Origin: JANOBJ01 sp031411575
Lineage (GTDB): Bacteria; Pseudomonadota; Gammaproteobacteria; Burkholderiales; Burkholderiaceae_C
Length of the DNA stretch: 16,010 nt
Assembly: GCA_031411575.1 (NCBI GenBank)
Contig: JANOBJ010000064.1
Coordinates: 1 to 16,010 of the forward strand
Direction of reading: 5' to 3'
Below are positions 1 to 7,306 of this stretch, in pieces (position 1 is the stretch's first letter; every line of letters begins with the position of its first letter). Both the position numbers and the translations under genes were made by a program. The notes under the pieces are model-generated. The model was not told the origin of the DNA and ran no database searches. It saw only the letters and a list, made by a program, of their open reading frames with translations.

Positions 1-2098
1 GCGCCGGACGGTCCAGCAGCGCCTTCATCGACAGCTTGACGCGGCCTTTTTCATCAGTCTCCAGCACCTTGACGCGCACGATCTGGCCTTCGCTCAGGAA
101 GTCGGTGACCTTCTCGACGCGCTGGTGCGCGATCTGGCTGATGTGCAGCAGGCCGTCCTTGCCGGGCAGCAAGTTGACCAGCGCGCCGAAGTCCAGGATC
201 TTGGTGATCGGGCCTTCGTAGATCTTGCCGATTTCGACTTCAGCGGTGATCTGCTCGATGCGCTTCTTGGCGACATCGGCCTTGGCGGCATCGGTGGCAG
301 CGATGGTGATGGTGCCGTCTTCCTCGATGTTGATCTGGCAGCCGGTCTCTTCGGTCAGCGCGCGAATCACGGCGCCGCCCTTGCCGATCACGTCACGGAT
401 CTTCTCGGGGTTGATCTTCATGGTGTAGAGCTTGGGCGCGAAGGTGGAAACTTCGGTCTTGGCCTCGCCCATGGCGTCCTGCATCTTGCCCAGGATGTGC
501 ATGCGCGCTTCCTTGGCCTGCGCCAGTGCCACCTGCATGATCTCGCGCGTGATGCCCTGGATCTTGATGTCCATCTGCAGCGCAGTGATGCCGTTGGTGG
601 TACCGGCCACCTTGAAGTCCATGTCGCCCAGATGATCTTCGTCACCCAGGATGTCGGTCAGCACGGCGAACCGGTTGCCGTCCTTGATCAGGCCCATCGC
701 GAGGCCGGCCACATGGGCCTTCATCGGCACACCGGCGTCCATCAGCGACAGGCAGCCGCCGCAGACCGATGCCATCGACGACGAGCCATTGGACTCGGTG
801 ATCTCGGACACCACACGCATCGTGTAGGGGAACTCTTCCTTGGATGGCAGTACCGCGACCAGTGCGCGCTTGGCCAGCCGGCCGTGGCCGATTTCGCGGC
901 GCTTGGTGCTGCCCATGCGGCCCACTTCGCCAGTGGCGAAGGGAGGCATGTTGTAGTGGAACATGAAGCGGTCTTCGTACTCGCCCATCAGCGCGTCGAT
1001 GCGCTGCGCGTCGCGCTCGGTGCCCAGCGTGGTCACCACCATCGCCTGGGTTTCGCCACGCGTGAACAGGGCCGAGCCGTGGGTGCGCGGCAGCACGCTG
1101 TTGCGGATCTCGATGGGGCGCACGGTGCGCGTGTCGCGGCCGTCGATGCGCGGCTCACCGGCCAGAATCTGGCTGCGCACGATCTTGGCTTCGATATCAA
1201 ACAGCATGCCTTCGACCTTGACGGCGTCAAACTCGGCGCCTTCGGCCTTCAGGCCGGCCATCACGTTGGCGGTGGCTTCGCGCAGGGCTTGCGTGCGCAG
1301 CTGCTTGTTGCGCAGCTGGTAGGCGGCGCGCAGTTTTTCCTCGGCCAGGGCATTGACCTTGGCGATCAGCGGCTCGTCCTTGGCCGGGGCCTGCCAGTCC
1401 CACACGGGCTTGCCGGCATCGCGCACCAGTTCATGGATGGCGTTGATGGCAATGCCGGCCTGCTGGTGACCAAACACCACGCCGCCCAGCATGATTTCTT
1501 CGGACAGCTGCAGCGCTTCAGACTCGACCATCAGCACGGCGGCTTCGGTGCCCGCCACGATCAGGTCCATCTGGCTGTCCTTGCGCGCGGTCTGACCGGG
1601 ATTGAGCACGTACTCGCCATTGATGTAGCCCACGCGTGCGGCGCCCACCGGGCCGGCAAACGGGATGCCGGAGATGGCCAGCGCGGCGCTGGACGCGAGC
1701 AGCGCGGCAATGTCGGCGTCAACTTCAGGGTTCAGTGACAGGGTGTGGATGACCACATGCACTTCGTTGAAGAAGCCTTCCGGGAACAGCGGGCGGATCG
1801 GTCGGTCGATCAGGCGGCTGGTCAGGGTTTCGTGTTCGCTGGGCTTGGCTTCGCGCTTGAAGAAGCTGCCGGGGATCTTGCCGGCAGCGTAGGTCTTCTC
1901 GATGTAGTCCACGGTCAGCGGGAAGAAGTCCTGGCCGGGCTTGGCCGACTTGGAAGCCACCACGGTGGCCAGCACCACGGTGTCGTCAATGTTCACGAGG
2001 ACAGCGCCGCCGGACTGGCGTGCGATCTCGCCGGTTTCCATCACAACTGTTTTGTCGCCCCATTGGAACGACTTGGTGACTTTGTTGAACAGGCTCAT
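1..2098 (-). CDS. pnp: Polynucleotide phosphorylase (PNPase), 3' end cut by window edge
   Basis: Phosphorolytic 3'-to-5' exoribonuclease of mRNA decay; cytoplasmic, trimeric in known family members. The 699 codons present begin MSLFNKVTKSFQWGD. In order they show a first RNase PH-like domain (about 10-145) with FFKREAKPSEHE near 79-90, an all-alpha linker region, a second catalytic RNase PH domain (about 310-545) with STKRREIGHGRLAKRA near 397-412 and the acidic cluster ILGDEDHLGDMDFK near 483-496, a KH domain with IRDVIGKGG near 567-575, and an S1 domain entered by YEGPITKILDFGA. About the last 50 residues expected for the family lie beyond base 1. The ATG at 2096-2098 has AGGAG at 2104-2108 (minus strand), spaced 7 nt, which fixes the start. 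It lies downstream of rpsO on the same strand, the classical bacterial order. Identification is from conserved motifs and is firm. Confidence 0.98.
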   Translation of the reverse strand, partial: MSLFNKVTKSFQWGDKTVVMETGEIARQSGGAVLVNIDDTVVLATVVASKSAKPGQDFFPLTVDYIEKTYAAGKIPGSFFKREAKPSEHETLTSRLIDRPIRPLFPEGFFNEVHVVIHTLSLNPEVDADIAALLASSAALAISGIPFAGPVGAARVGYINGEYVLNPGQTARKDSQMDLIVAGTEAAVLMVESEALQLSEEIMLGGVVFGHQQAGIAINAIHELVRDAGKPVWDWQAPAKDEPLIAKVNALAEEKLRAAYQLRNKQLRTQALREATANVMAGLKAEGAEFDAVKVEGMLFDIEAKIVRSQILAGEPRIDGRDTRTVRPIEIRNSVLPRTHGSALFTRGETQAMVVTTLGTERDAQRIDALMGEYEDRFMFHYNMPPFATGEVGRMGSTKRREIGHGRLAKRALVAVLPSKEEFPYTMRVVSEITESNGSSSMASVCGGCLSLMDAGVPMKAHVAGLAMGLIKDGNRFAVLTDILGDEDHLGDMDFKVAGTTNGITALQMDIKIQGITREIMQVALAQAKEARMHILGKMQDAMGEAKTEVSTFAPKLYTMKINPEKIRDVIGKGGAVIRALTEETGCQINIEEDGTITIAATDAAKADVAKKRIEQITAEVEIGKIYEGPITKILDFGALVNLLPGKDGLLHISQIAHQRVEKVTDFLSEGQIVRVKVLETDEKGRVKLSMKALLDRPA

Positions 2099-2230
2099 GT
2101 GTGCTCCTAGAAAGATAGCGGATTAAGCCCAATCCGCGAGGGCCGGAGCGCCTTCCAGAACACGATGCCATTCCATAAACATGCGGGTGCCTGCTTGTGG
2201 AATGACACAGCTTCGCTCTGTTGAGGGTGC
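2099..2230 (-). promoter_or_regulatory. Structured pnp leader with two inverted repeats
   Basis: Two stems are visible in the untranslated region before pnp. A perfect 7-bp stem (GCGGATT 2118-2124 with AATCCGC 2131-2137, 6-nt loop) sits just upstream of the pnp ribosome binding site. A second 7-bp stem pairs CATTCCA 2169-2175 with TGGAATG 2198-2204. In enteric bacteria the pnp leader hairpin is cut by RNase III and mediates PNPase autoregulation. A similar role here is inference from position, and neither stem is as long as the enteric RNase III substrate. Confidence 0.4.
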
Positions 2231-2241
2231 TCCGAAGTGCA

Positions 2242-2275
2242 AAGCGCCTGAGCTAGCGGGCTAACTCAGGCGCTT
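2242..2275 (-). terminator. rpsO-pnp intergenic hairpin (terminator or attenuator)
   Basis: A perfect 11-bp inverted repeat (AAGCGCCTGAG 2242-2252 with CTCAGGCGCTT 2265-2275) lies 16 nt after the rpsO stop codon. A small inner TAG/CTA pairing is possible in the loop. Read on the minus strand the second arm ends in CTTTGC, so the U-tract is short, and partial read-through into pnp is expected. Its position matches the attenuating terminator known between rpsO and pnp in Escherichia coli. Confidence 0.65.
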
Positions 2276-2291
2276 GTGTCTTCGTCAATGG

Positions 2292-2558
2292 TTACTTGCG
2301 CAGGCCAAGTTTGGTGATCAGGTCGGTGTAACGGGGGGCGTCTTTCGACTTGAGGTAGTCGAGCAGCTTGCGGCGGCGGCTCACCATGCGCAGCAGGCCG
2401 CGGCGACCATGGTGGTCCTTGGCGTGCGTCTTGAAGTGCGGGGTGAGTTCGTTGATGCGGGCGGTCAGCAGTGCCACTTGCACTTCGGGGCTGCCCGTGT
2501 CGCCGGCGCTGCGCGCGTTGGCCTTGACGACCTCGGCCTTGATGGAGGATGCAATCAT
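2292..2558 (-). CDS. rpsO: 30S ribosomal protein S15
   Basis: Small-subunit ribosomal protein that binds 16S rRNA in the central domain. The product is 88 aa, the usual length, with family hallmarks GDTGSPEVQVALLTARI, THAKDHHGRRGLLRMVSRRR and the C-terminal LITKLGLRK. Two in-frame ATGs exist, at 2562-2564 and 2556-2558. The inner one is chosen because AGGA at 2566-2569 (minus strand) lies 7 nt before it, whereas it almost touches the outer ATG. Homologues also begin MIASSIK rather than MKMIASSIK. It precedes pnp on the same strand, separated by the hairpin at 2242-2275. Identification is certain. Confidence 0.98.
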   Translation of the reverse strand: MIASSIKAEVVKANARSAGDTGSPEVQVALLTARINELTPHFKTHAKDHHGRRGLLRMVSRRRKLLDYLKSKDAPRYTDLITKLGLRK

Positions 2559-2576
2559 CTTCATTTCCTGGTGGGC

Positions 2577-2596
2577 TCACAACCATCGGGTTGTGA
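2577..2596 (-). promoter_or_regulatory. Perfect hairpin in the rpsO leader, possible S15 operator
   Basis: TCACAACC (2577-2584) and GGTTGTGA (2589-2596) form an 8-bp perfect stem with a 4-nt loop, ending 7 bases upstream of the rpsO Shine-Dalgarno core. A competing pairing, GTTGT 2590-2594 with ACAAC 2603-2607, uses the same strand. S15 represses its own translation through leader structures in several bacterial groups, with different RNA folds. An operator role here is inference from position and structure only. Confidence 0.4.
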
Positions 2597-2665
2597 TGGG
2601 TTACAACTTGCGTTGAGCGCTGGAACTGCCTTCAACGTGCGCCCTGCGACATGCAAAGCCCTGAG

Positions 2666-2674
2666 AGTATAGCA
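2666..2674 (-). promoter_or_regulatory. Extended -10 promoter for rpsO
   Basis: On the minus strand the sequence TGC-TATACT (plus coordinates 2674-2666) is an extended -10 element with 5 of 6 consensus bases. No recognisable -35 lies at the right distance, as is usual for extended -10 promoters. Transcription would start near 2659, giving a leader of about 100 nt before rpsO. Called by eye. Confidence 0.5.
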
Positions 2675-2716
2675 CCCCCCGAACGCGGCCTTTCCGGCCG
2701 CCCCACCCAAACGGGC

Positions 2717-2753
2717 GACGCCAGCGGCGCGGCAAAGCCGGTTCCGCGGCGTC
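2717..2753 (-). terminator. GC-rich hairpin after the aminotransferase gene
   Basis: GACGCC (2717-2722) pairs with GGCGTC (2748-2753), extended by GCGG/CCGC across a one-base bulge. It lies 21 nt beyond the aminotransferase stop on the minus strand. The following bases (GCCCGTTTGGG) are not a real U-tract, so it may be a weak terminator or only a stabilising 3' hairpin. Confidence 0.3.
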
Positions 2754-2774
2754 CCTGGAATGGGTGGCTGCCTG

Positions 2775-3941
2775 TTACTGGCGGGCCAGCCAGGTTTTCA
2801 GCCGCTCCACGCCCGCCACCAGGCGCTGCGGGTCTTTGGAGGCGAAGCACCAGCGCAGCCAGCCTTGCGCTTCGGGGGCGAACGCGGTGCCGGGTGCCAG
2901 CCCCAGGCCTGCTTCCAGCACCAGACGCTTGGCTGTGACCAGCGAATCGCCCTGCCCGGCCAGCCGGAAAAAGGCGTACATGCCGCCCGGCGGCGTGGCC
3001 AACTCAACCCCCGGCACCGCCTGCAGAAGGGGCACCAGGGTGTCACGGCAGGCCTTCAAATGCGCCACCACGCGGGGCGTCACATCCGCCGTGCGTTGTA
3101 CCGCCACCACGCCCGCGCGCTGCGTGAACACACTGGCGCACGAGGTGTTGAACTCGATCAACTTGCCCATGTGCGGCGTCAGGCTGGCCGGCATCACCAG
3201 CCAGCCCAGCCGCCAGCCGGTCATGAGAAAGCTCTTGGAAAAACTGTGCGCTACCACCAGCCGGTCATCGGGCGCAGCCACGTCCAGAAAACTGGGTGCG
3301 CAGCTGGTCACGTTCGGCTGGAAATACAGGCGCTCATACACCTCGTCCGCCAGTATCCAGGTGCCGGTTGTGCGGCAGTGCGCGAGGATGGCCTGCTGCT
3401 CGGCCGCGGTCAGCGTCCAGCCAGTCGGGTTGTTCGGCGAGTTGACGATCAGCAGCTTGGTGGCCGGGGTGATGGCCTCCAGCAGCGCCGCCAGATCCAG
3501 CGTCCAGGCGCCGTTGATGGGCTTGAGCGGCACGCAGCGCACGCGCGCGCCCAGGATGGCGGGCTGAGCCGTCAGGTTGGGCCAGACGGGGGTGGCGGCC
3601 ACCACCTCATCGTTCGCATCCACCAGTGCCTGCACCGCGAGCATCAGCGCGTTAACGCCGCCCGAGGTTATGGCAATGCGCCCCGCATCCAGCGCGCCTT
3701 GCACTGGGTGGAGCGAGCGCGTGTAGGCCGCCACCGCGTCACGCAACTCGGGCAGGCCCAGGTTGTGGGCGTAGAAGGTTTCGCCGCGCTGCAGCGAGTC
3801 GATCGCGGCCTGGCGGATGAAGTCGGGCGTAACCTCGTCGCTCTCGCCGAACCAGAACGCCAGCACGTCGCTGCGCCCCATGCCCGCATTGGCCACTTCG
3901 CGGATTTTCGATTCTTCGAGGTTCTGGATGGCAAGGCGCAT
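2775..3941 (-). CDS. PLP-dependent class I/II aminotransferase
   Basis: Cytosolic aminotransferase of fold type I, transferring amino groups between an amino acid and a 2-oxo acid; the substrate cannot be read from sequence. Within 388 aa the visible residues are: the NPTG loop at 171-174, ADEVY at 198-202 (Asp199 for the pyridine nitrogen, Tyr202 for the PLP oxygen), SFSKSF at 233-238 with Lys236 as the Schiff-base lysine, and LRWCFA at 362-367 with Arg363 in the place of the substrate-carboxylate arginine. The start MRLAIQNLEESKIREVAN is preferred over an in-frame ATG 33 codons upstream (4040), because that extension is proline-rich and unlike the family. No good ribosome binding site precedes either. 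It stands alone between rpsO and a divergent lipoprotein gene. Confidence 0.9.
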   Translation of the reverse strand: MRLAIQNLEESKIREVANAGMGRSDVLAFWFGESDEVTPDFIRQAAIDSLQRGETFYAHNLGLPELRDAVAAYTRSLHPVQGALDAGRIAITSGGVNALMLAVQALVDANDEVVAATPVWPNLTAQPAILGARVRCVPLKPINGAWTLDLAALLEAITPATKLLIVNSPNNPTGWTLTAAEQQAILAHCRTTGTWILADEVYERLYFQPNVTSCAPSFLDVAAPDDRLVVAHSFSKSFLMTGWRLGWLVMPASLTPHMGKLIEFNTSCASVFTQRAGVVAVQRTADVTPRVVAHLKACRDTLVPLLQAVPGVELATPPGGMYAFFRLAGQGDSLVTAKRLVLEAGLGLAPGTAFAPEAQGWLRWCFASKDPQRLVAGVERLKTWLARQ

Positions 3942-4093
3942 GGTGGTGTGATCGGGCTGAGGCGTCAAAAGGATCGAGAACGGATCGGGGTCAGGCGTAA
4001 CGGGCGGCTTACACCTCGTCACGCGCTCTGGCGGCAGCAATGCGAGACTTTGGGTGTCACGGGTTCATCCCGCCTTGCACAGAAAGCCGTATT

Positions 4094-4318
4094 TTGAAGC
4101 ACATTGCCGCCTCCCGCCTCGCGCCACTGGTCCTGTTGACGGGCTGTCTGCTGCTGTCGGGCTGCGTGGTGCTGGCGGTGGCCGACACGGTGGGAACCGT
4201 TGCAGTCAAAACCGTGGGCCTGGCCGCCGACGCGACGATCGGCGCGGTCAAGATCACGGGCAAGGCCGTGGGTGCCGCGGCCGATCTGGTGCTGCCAGAC
4301 AACGAGCCTGCCAAATAA
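4094..4318 (+). CDS. Small lipoprotein with TTG start
   Basis: The 74-aa product would start at TTG 4094 as MKHIAASRLAPLVLLTG and continue into the lipobox LLLSGC, with the lipidated cysteine near residue 25. The mature part (about 50 aa) is rich in Ala, Val and Gly, with a repeating VADTVGTVAVKTVGLAADA pattern, ending in LPDNEPAK. An in-frame ATG at 4040 would add 18 residues before the basic n-region and spoil the signal peptide, so the TTG is preferred. AGAAAG lies 7 nt upstream of it. I recall similar short Ala/Val-rich lipoproteins in Comamonadaceae. Envelope location is predicted; function is unknown. Confidence 0.65.
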   Translation: MKHIAASRLAPLVLLTGCLLLSGCVVLAVADTVGTVAVKTVGLAADATIGAVKITGKAVGAAADLVLPDNEPAK

Positions 4319-4422
4319 GTCCATCCGCGCTATCTGCCGCCAACCCTTGCCGCTCGGGGCGGGCCATCCCTGGCCCACCTGCGGCTAAGCTCGGTGTTTT
4401 CGACTACACCGGAGACAGCACC

Positions 4423-4704
4423 ATGCTCGCCAGCAACAAATTGCGCCCAGCCCAACCCCGTGGTCGGGTACTGGTTTTTCTGTGCGCGCTGATGGCGCTG
4501 GCGCTGATCGCGGCTCCGGCTGACGCGGCTGAGCGCAAGAAAAAGAAGAAGACCCCTGCCACCGGTCAGGCCGCGCCCAAGCAGTCCGGCAAAGTCAAGT
4601 TCTACAAGGGCTCGGAAGAAACCGTGTCCGAGCGCGAACGGCGCCTGTACCGCGAATGCCAGGGCCGCCCAAACGCTGGCGCCTGCGCGGGCTACGCCCG
4701 CTGA
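4423..4704 (+). CDS. Small exported lysine-rich protein, function unknown
   Basis: The 93-aa product has an N-terminal signal: basic residues, then the hydrophobic run VLVFLCALMALALIAA and a PADAAE cleavage region near residues 33-36. It is followed directly by a polybasic ERKKKKKT stretch. The C-terminal part is charged (SERERRLYRECQGRP) and has two cysteines, 9 residues apart, in the ending ECQGRPNAGACAGYAR. The ATG has GGAGA at 4411-4415, 7 nt upstream. The 104-nt gap after the lipoprotein gene contains a 6-bp hairpin (GGGCCA 4361-4366 with TGGCCC 4371-4376) without a U-tract. I do not recognise the family. A periplasmic or secreted protein is likely. Confidence 0.65.
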   Translation: MLASNKLRPAQPRGRVLVFLCALMALALIAAPADAAERKKKKKTPATGQAAPKQSGKVKFYKGSEETVSERERRLYRECQGRPNAGACAGYAR

Positions 4705-4753
4705 TGGCATCCCACGCCACTTGACGAGGCGCTTGCGCCGGCGAAGGCCCGTT

Positions 4754-5599
4754 TCAGAAGAATGCCATGGTCCGCACCTCGATGCTCTCGCGCCTGGGTG
4801 CGCCGGGCAAGGTGGTCGGGTCTTCGAACGCCGTGTGGCCCATGAAGCGCGCACGGCCGTCGGCGGCTGAATCGTACGTCTTGAGCAGCAGTGCCTGATC
4901 GGCCTCCATCTGCGGGAAGTACATCCAGCGGTGGCGCGGTGAGTAGCGCATCACATAGATCTCTCCGGTGCGCTCGCGGTATTTCAGGTCCATGCGCAGC
5001 ATGTCCGCATCGTCGTGGGTCTGCGCGTCGCACATCGCCAGCGGCAACTCCTCCACCCGCCGGTACAGCGGCTTCCACACATTGAAGAACGCCACCCGGC
5101 GCTGAAGCAGCGCGTCGGCATTCTCGGGCACGATATCGCGTACACGCTGCGGTCCGCTGGCCACGGTGTAGTCGCTGTGCACGAGCAGCACCGCCGGGCG
5201 CTGTACCGTGGTCTGCACCCTCAGGTCGGCCGGCAGCCGCTTGCGGATGGTGTGGTCAAACACCTCGACGCGCCGCGCGCCGGTATGCCGCTTCACGAAA
5301 TCGACGACCTGCGGATAGAACGCGGTCTTGACCACAGCCTCGTCGTCGAACGCGCTGAACGCCGCGCCAAATTCGTGCAGTTCAAACCCTTCGCGGTCTG
5401 CGGACAACTGCTGCACCAGCGGCCACGCATCATGAATCTGTACCTCACGGCTGTCGGTGCCGGGCGGGTTCAGGACAACCGATGCATCCGGTTCGTAAAA
5501 GTAATAGTCGGGCGGGCGGCCGTTGTCGACGGTGTAGTTCAGCGTGGCGCGCACCGACTGGGTAGCAGGCCGCGCGCGGGTCGGTGCGGACAGGTCCAT
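4754..5599 (-). CDS. CmcJ/NvfI-family oxidoreductase (2-oxoglutarate/Fe(II)-like)
   Basis: The 281-aa protein resembles the family that includes the cephamycin protein CmcJ and fungal NvfI/AsaB-type proteins, recalled from the conserved segments rather than searched. Visible features are YYFYEPDAS near 32-40, VEVFDHTIRK near 111-120, VHSDYT at 140-145 (His141 and Asp143 could form an HxD metal pair), FFNVWKPL near 171-178, HRWMYFPQME at 223-232, YDS near 242-244, and FMGHTAFEDPTTLPGAPRRESIEVR near the end (His255). The substrate is unknown. Its ATG lies 1 nt after the GST stop codon (TGACATG) and no Shine-Dalgarno is visible, so translation is probably coupled to the GST gene. The two genes thus form a minus-strand operon divergent from the LysR gene. 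Confidence 0.8.
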   Translation of the reverse strand: MDLSAPTRARPATQSVRATLNYTVDNGRPPDYYFYEPDASVVLNPPGTDSREVQIHDAWPLVQQLSADREGFELHEFGAAFSAFDDEAVVKTAFYPQVVDFVKRHTGARRVEVFDHTIRKRLPADLRVQTTVQRPAVLLVHSDYTVASGPQRVRDIVPENADALLQRRVAFFNVWKPLYRRVEELPLAMCDAQTHDDADMLRMDLKYRERTGEIYVMRYSPRHRWMYFPQMEADQALLLKTYDSAADGRARFMGHTAFEDPTTLPGAPRRESIEVRTMAFF

Positions 5600-5600
5600 G

Positions 5601-6260
5601 TCAGGCAGCTACTTTCTGGGAGGCGCGCTGGGTGGTGAAACCTTCGCCGACCCAGGTCTTGTCCCAACTCGGCAGTTGCTCCACGCCGTCGTGCAGCCAG
5701 CGCCGGATGTTGGCATATCCGCCCAGAGGCAGCTTTTGCCAGCCGTGCAGGTGCATCGGCGCAGCCAGCGCGATGTCGGCAATGGTTGGCCCGGAGCCAA
5801 CCACCCAGCGCCGCCCCTGCAGCCGCTGGTCAAGGATGCCGGCCAGCTTGTGGAACTGCGCATCGTTACCCGCCAGCACCGCCGGGTCAGGCTGGCCACC
5901 CATCAGGGGTTTCACGCAGTTCTCCACCAGAAACACGTAGCATGCGGGGAACCAGGCGGCCGATTCCCAGAACATCCATCGGTTCACGTCGGCGCGCAGC
6001 TGCGGGTCGCGCGGGTACGCAGCGTCAGAGCCGGCCTTGTCGGCAGCATATTGCAGGATGGCATTGGATTCCCAGAGGACGAAGTCGCCGTCAGCCATCG
6101 CCGGAATCGACGCGTTGGGGTTGAACGCGACATACGCATCGCCCTTTTGCTCCCCCTTGAAGTAGTCGATGTAGGCAAGCTCGTAGGGAGCGCCAATCAG
6201 GTCGAGCCCTGCCAGTACCTTGCGGCAGTTGATGGTGATCGGGTCTGCATAAATCTTCAT
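5601..6260 (-). CDS. Glutathione S-transferase family protein
   Basis: Cytosolic GST, 219 aa, conjugating or otherwise using glutathione. The thioredoxin-like N-terminal domain starts MKIYADPITINCRKVLAGLD, where Thr9/Asn11 stand in the active-site loop. SIPAM (51-55) carries the cis-proline Pro53, and ES at 64-65 is the glutathione gamma-glutamyl binding pair. The all-helical C-terminal domain has the N-capping motif region TIADIAL (159-165). GGAGA at 6266-6270 (minus) lies 5 nt before the ATG and supports this start; an upstream in-frame ATG at 6410 overlaps the divergent regulator and is unlikely. First gene of a two-gene operon with the CmcJ-like oxidoreductase, suggesting joint action on a reactive or aromatic compound (inference). 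Confidence 0.9.
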   Translation of the reverse strand: MKIYADPITINCRKVLAGLDLIGAPYELAYIDYFKGEQKGDAYVAFNPNASIPAMADGDFVLWESNAILQYAADKAGSDAAYPRDPQLRADVNRWMFWESAAWFPACYVFLVENCVKPLMGGQPDPAVLAGNDAQFHKLAGILDQRLQGRRWVVGSGPTIADIALAAPMHLHGWQKLPLGGYANIRRWLHDGVEQLPSWDKTWVGEGFTTQRASQKVAA

Positions 6261-6313
6261 CGCATGTCTCCGGGTTATGGGTGCGGTTGCACCGTTGGCA
6301 GGGAGTCTATGGA

Positions 6314-6354
6314 TTGACCTGCCGTTGCGCATCTGCTCGAATGCAAACCGTTTG
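6314..6354 (+). promoter_or_regulatory. Candidate LysR-gene promoter with overlapping palindrome
   Basis: TTGACC (6314-6319) and TCGAAT (6337-6342) are separated by 17 bp and could be the -35 and -10 of the LysR gene. Just downstream, at the expected transcription start, is the perfect palindrome CAAAC-C-GTTTG (6344-6354). This lies in the 122-bp gap between the divergent GST and LysR genes, where a LysR-type regulator normally binds. Assignment as operator is inference; the -10 matches only four consensus bases. Confidence 0.35.
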
Positions 6355-6382
6355 TTTCCCATTTGGACACAATCGCACCGCA

Positions 6383-7279
6383 GTGACCATCTCCACCGAC
6401 ATGCTGGCAACGTTCGTCAAGGTCGCCGAAGGCCTGAGCGTGAGCCGTGCGGCCGACGAGCTTGGCGTGGGCAAAAGCGTGGTCAGCAAACGGGTAGCGC
6501 AACTCGAAGAAGCGCTGCAATCGACCCTGTTCAGCCGCAGCACGCGCAAGATCGTGCTCACGCCGGCCGGCGAGGCCTACCTGGACTGCGCGCGCCGCGC
6601 CATCGCCGAAATGAGCGCGGGCGAGGAGCGGCTGCGCTCGCTTCGGACCGATCTCACTGGGCGCATCCGGCTCACGGCGCCCGTATCGTGGGGGCAGCGG
6701 GTGCTGGCCAAGCGGGTGCCGGAGTTCCTGCGCCAACACCCCGCCATCGAAATCGACCTGCAGCTGGCCGACCGCAAGATGGACCTCGCGTTCGAGCGGA
6801 TCGACATCGCGCTGCGCTGGTCGGCCGAGACGCCGGCCTCGTTCAGCAGCGTGACCGTGGCCGCCATCACCTGGGCGCTCGCCGCCTCGCCAGCCTACCT
6901 GGCCGCGCGCACCGCGCCCCGCGTGCCCGCCGACCTGGAACGCCACGACTGCCTGTGCTACTGGCGCGAGCACGCAGACGACGCCTGGACGCTGGCCCGC
7001 GGCAAGCAAGCGGTGGCCGTACGCGCCCGCAGCCGCTACCATGTGGACAACCCGGAAGCGGTGGCTGACGCGGCACTGCACGGCCTGGGTATCGCGATGC
7101 TGCCCGGCTACCTGTGCGACGACGCCCTGGCTGACGGGCGGCTGGTGCGCGTGCTGCCGGGCTGGCTGCCACAAACCAGGTTCGGCACACAGATCACGGC
7201 AGTGGCCACGCCCGAGCGCATGCGCATCGTGCGCAATCAGGCTTTCCTCGCCTTCCTGCGTGAACCGGCTGGCACCTGA
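6383..7279 (+). CDS. LysR-family transcriptional regulator
   Basis: DNA-binding regulator with the N-terminal winged helix-turn-helix (FVKVAEGLSVSRAADELGVGKSVVSKRVAQLEEAL, written here in part: VSRAADELGVGKSVVSKRV) followed by LFSRSTRKIVLTPAGEAYL. The C-terminal effector-binding domain begins near GRIRLTAPVSWGQRVL and contains DIALRW and GLGIAMLPGYL. It belongs to the AaeR/DsdC-type LysR branch with short ligand domains by general look only. Length is 298 aa from GTG 6383 (MTISTDMLATFV) or 292 aa from ATG 6401; no clear ribosome binding site decides. It is divergent from the GST/CmcJ-like pair and probably regulates it, which is inference from arrangement. Confidence 0.9.
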   Translation: MTISTDMLATFVKVAEGLSVSRAADELGVGKSVVSKRVAQLEEALQSTLFSRSTRKIVLTPAGEAYLDCARRAIAEMSAGEERLRSLRTDLTGRIRLTAPVSWGQRVLAKRVPEFLRQHPAIEIDLQLADRKMDLAFERIDIALRWSAETPASFSSVTVAAITWALAASPAYLAARTAPRVPADLERHDCLCYWREHADDAWTLARGKQAVAVRARSRYHVDNPEAVADAALHGLGIAMLPGYLCDDALADGRLVRVLPGWLPQTRFGTQITAVATPERMRIVRNQAFLAFLREPAGT

Positions 7280-7306
7280 AGCGGAGCTGAGGCTTGCGCC
7301 CCCGAA

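Noticed and set aside
125..1738. Long plus-strand open frame (537 codons) opposite pnp
   Set aside because: It is antisense to clear PNPase coding sequence; its His/Gln/Ala-rich translation is typical of a GC-rich shadow frame.
2760..4097. Long plus-strand open frame (445 codons) opposite the aminotransferase gene
   Set aside because: The minus strand has all aminotransferase motifs; this frame is a His/Arg-rich shadow with no family features.
4361..4376. GGGCCA-TCCC-TGGCCC hairpin as a terminator of the lipoprotein gene
   Set aside because: Perfect 6-bp stem but no following T-run; could be chance in GC-rich DNA.
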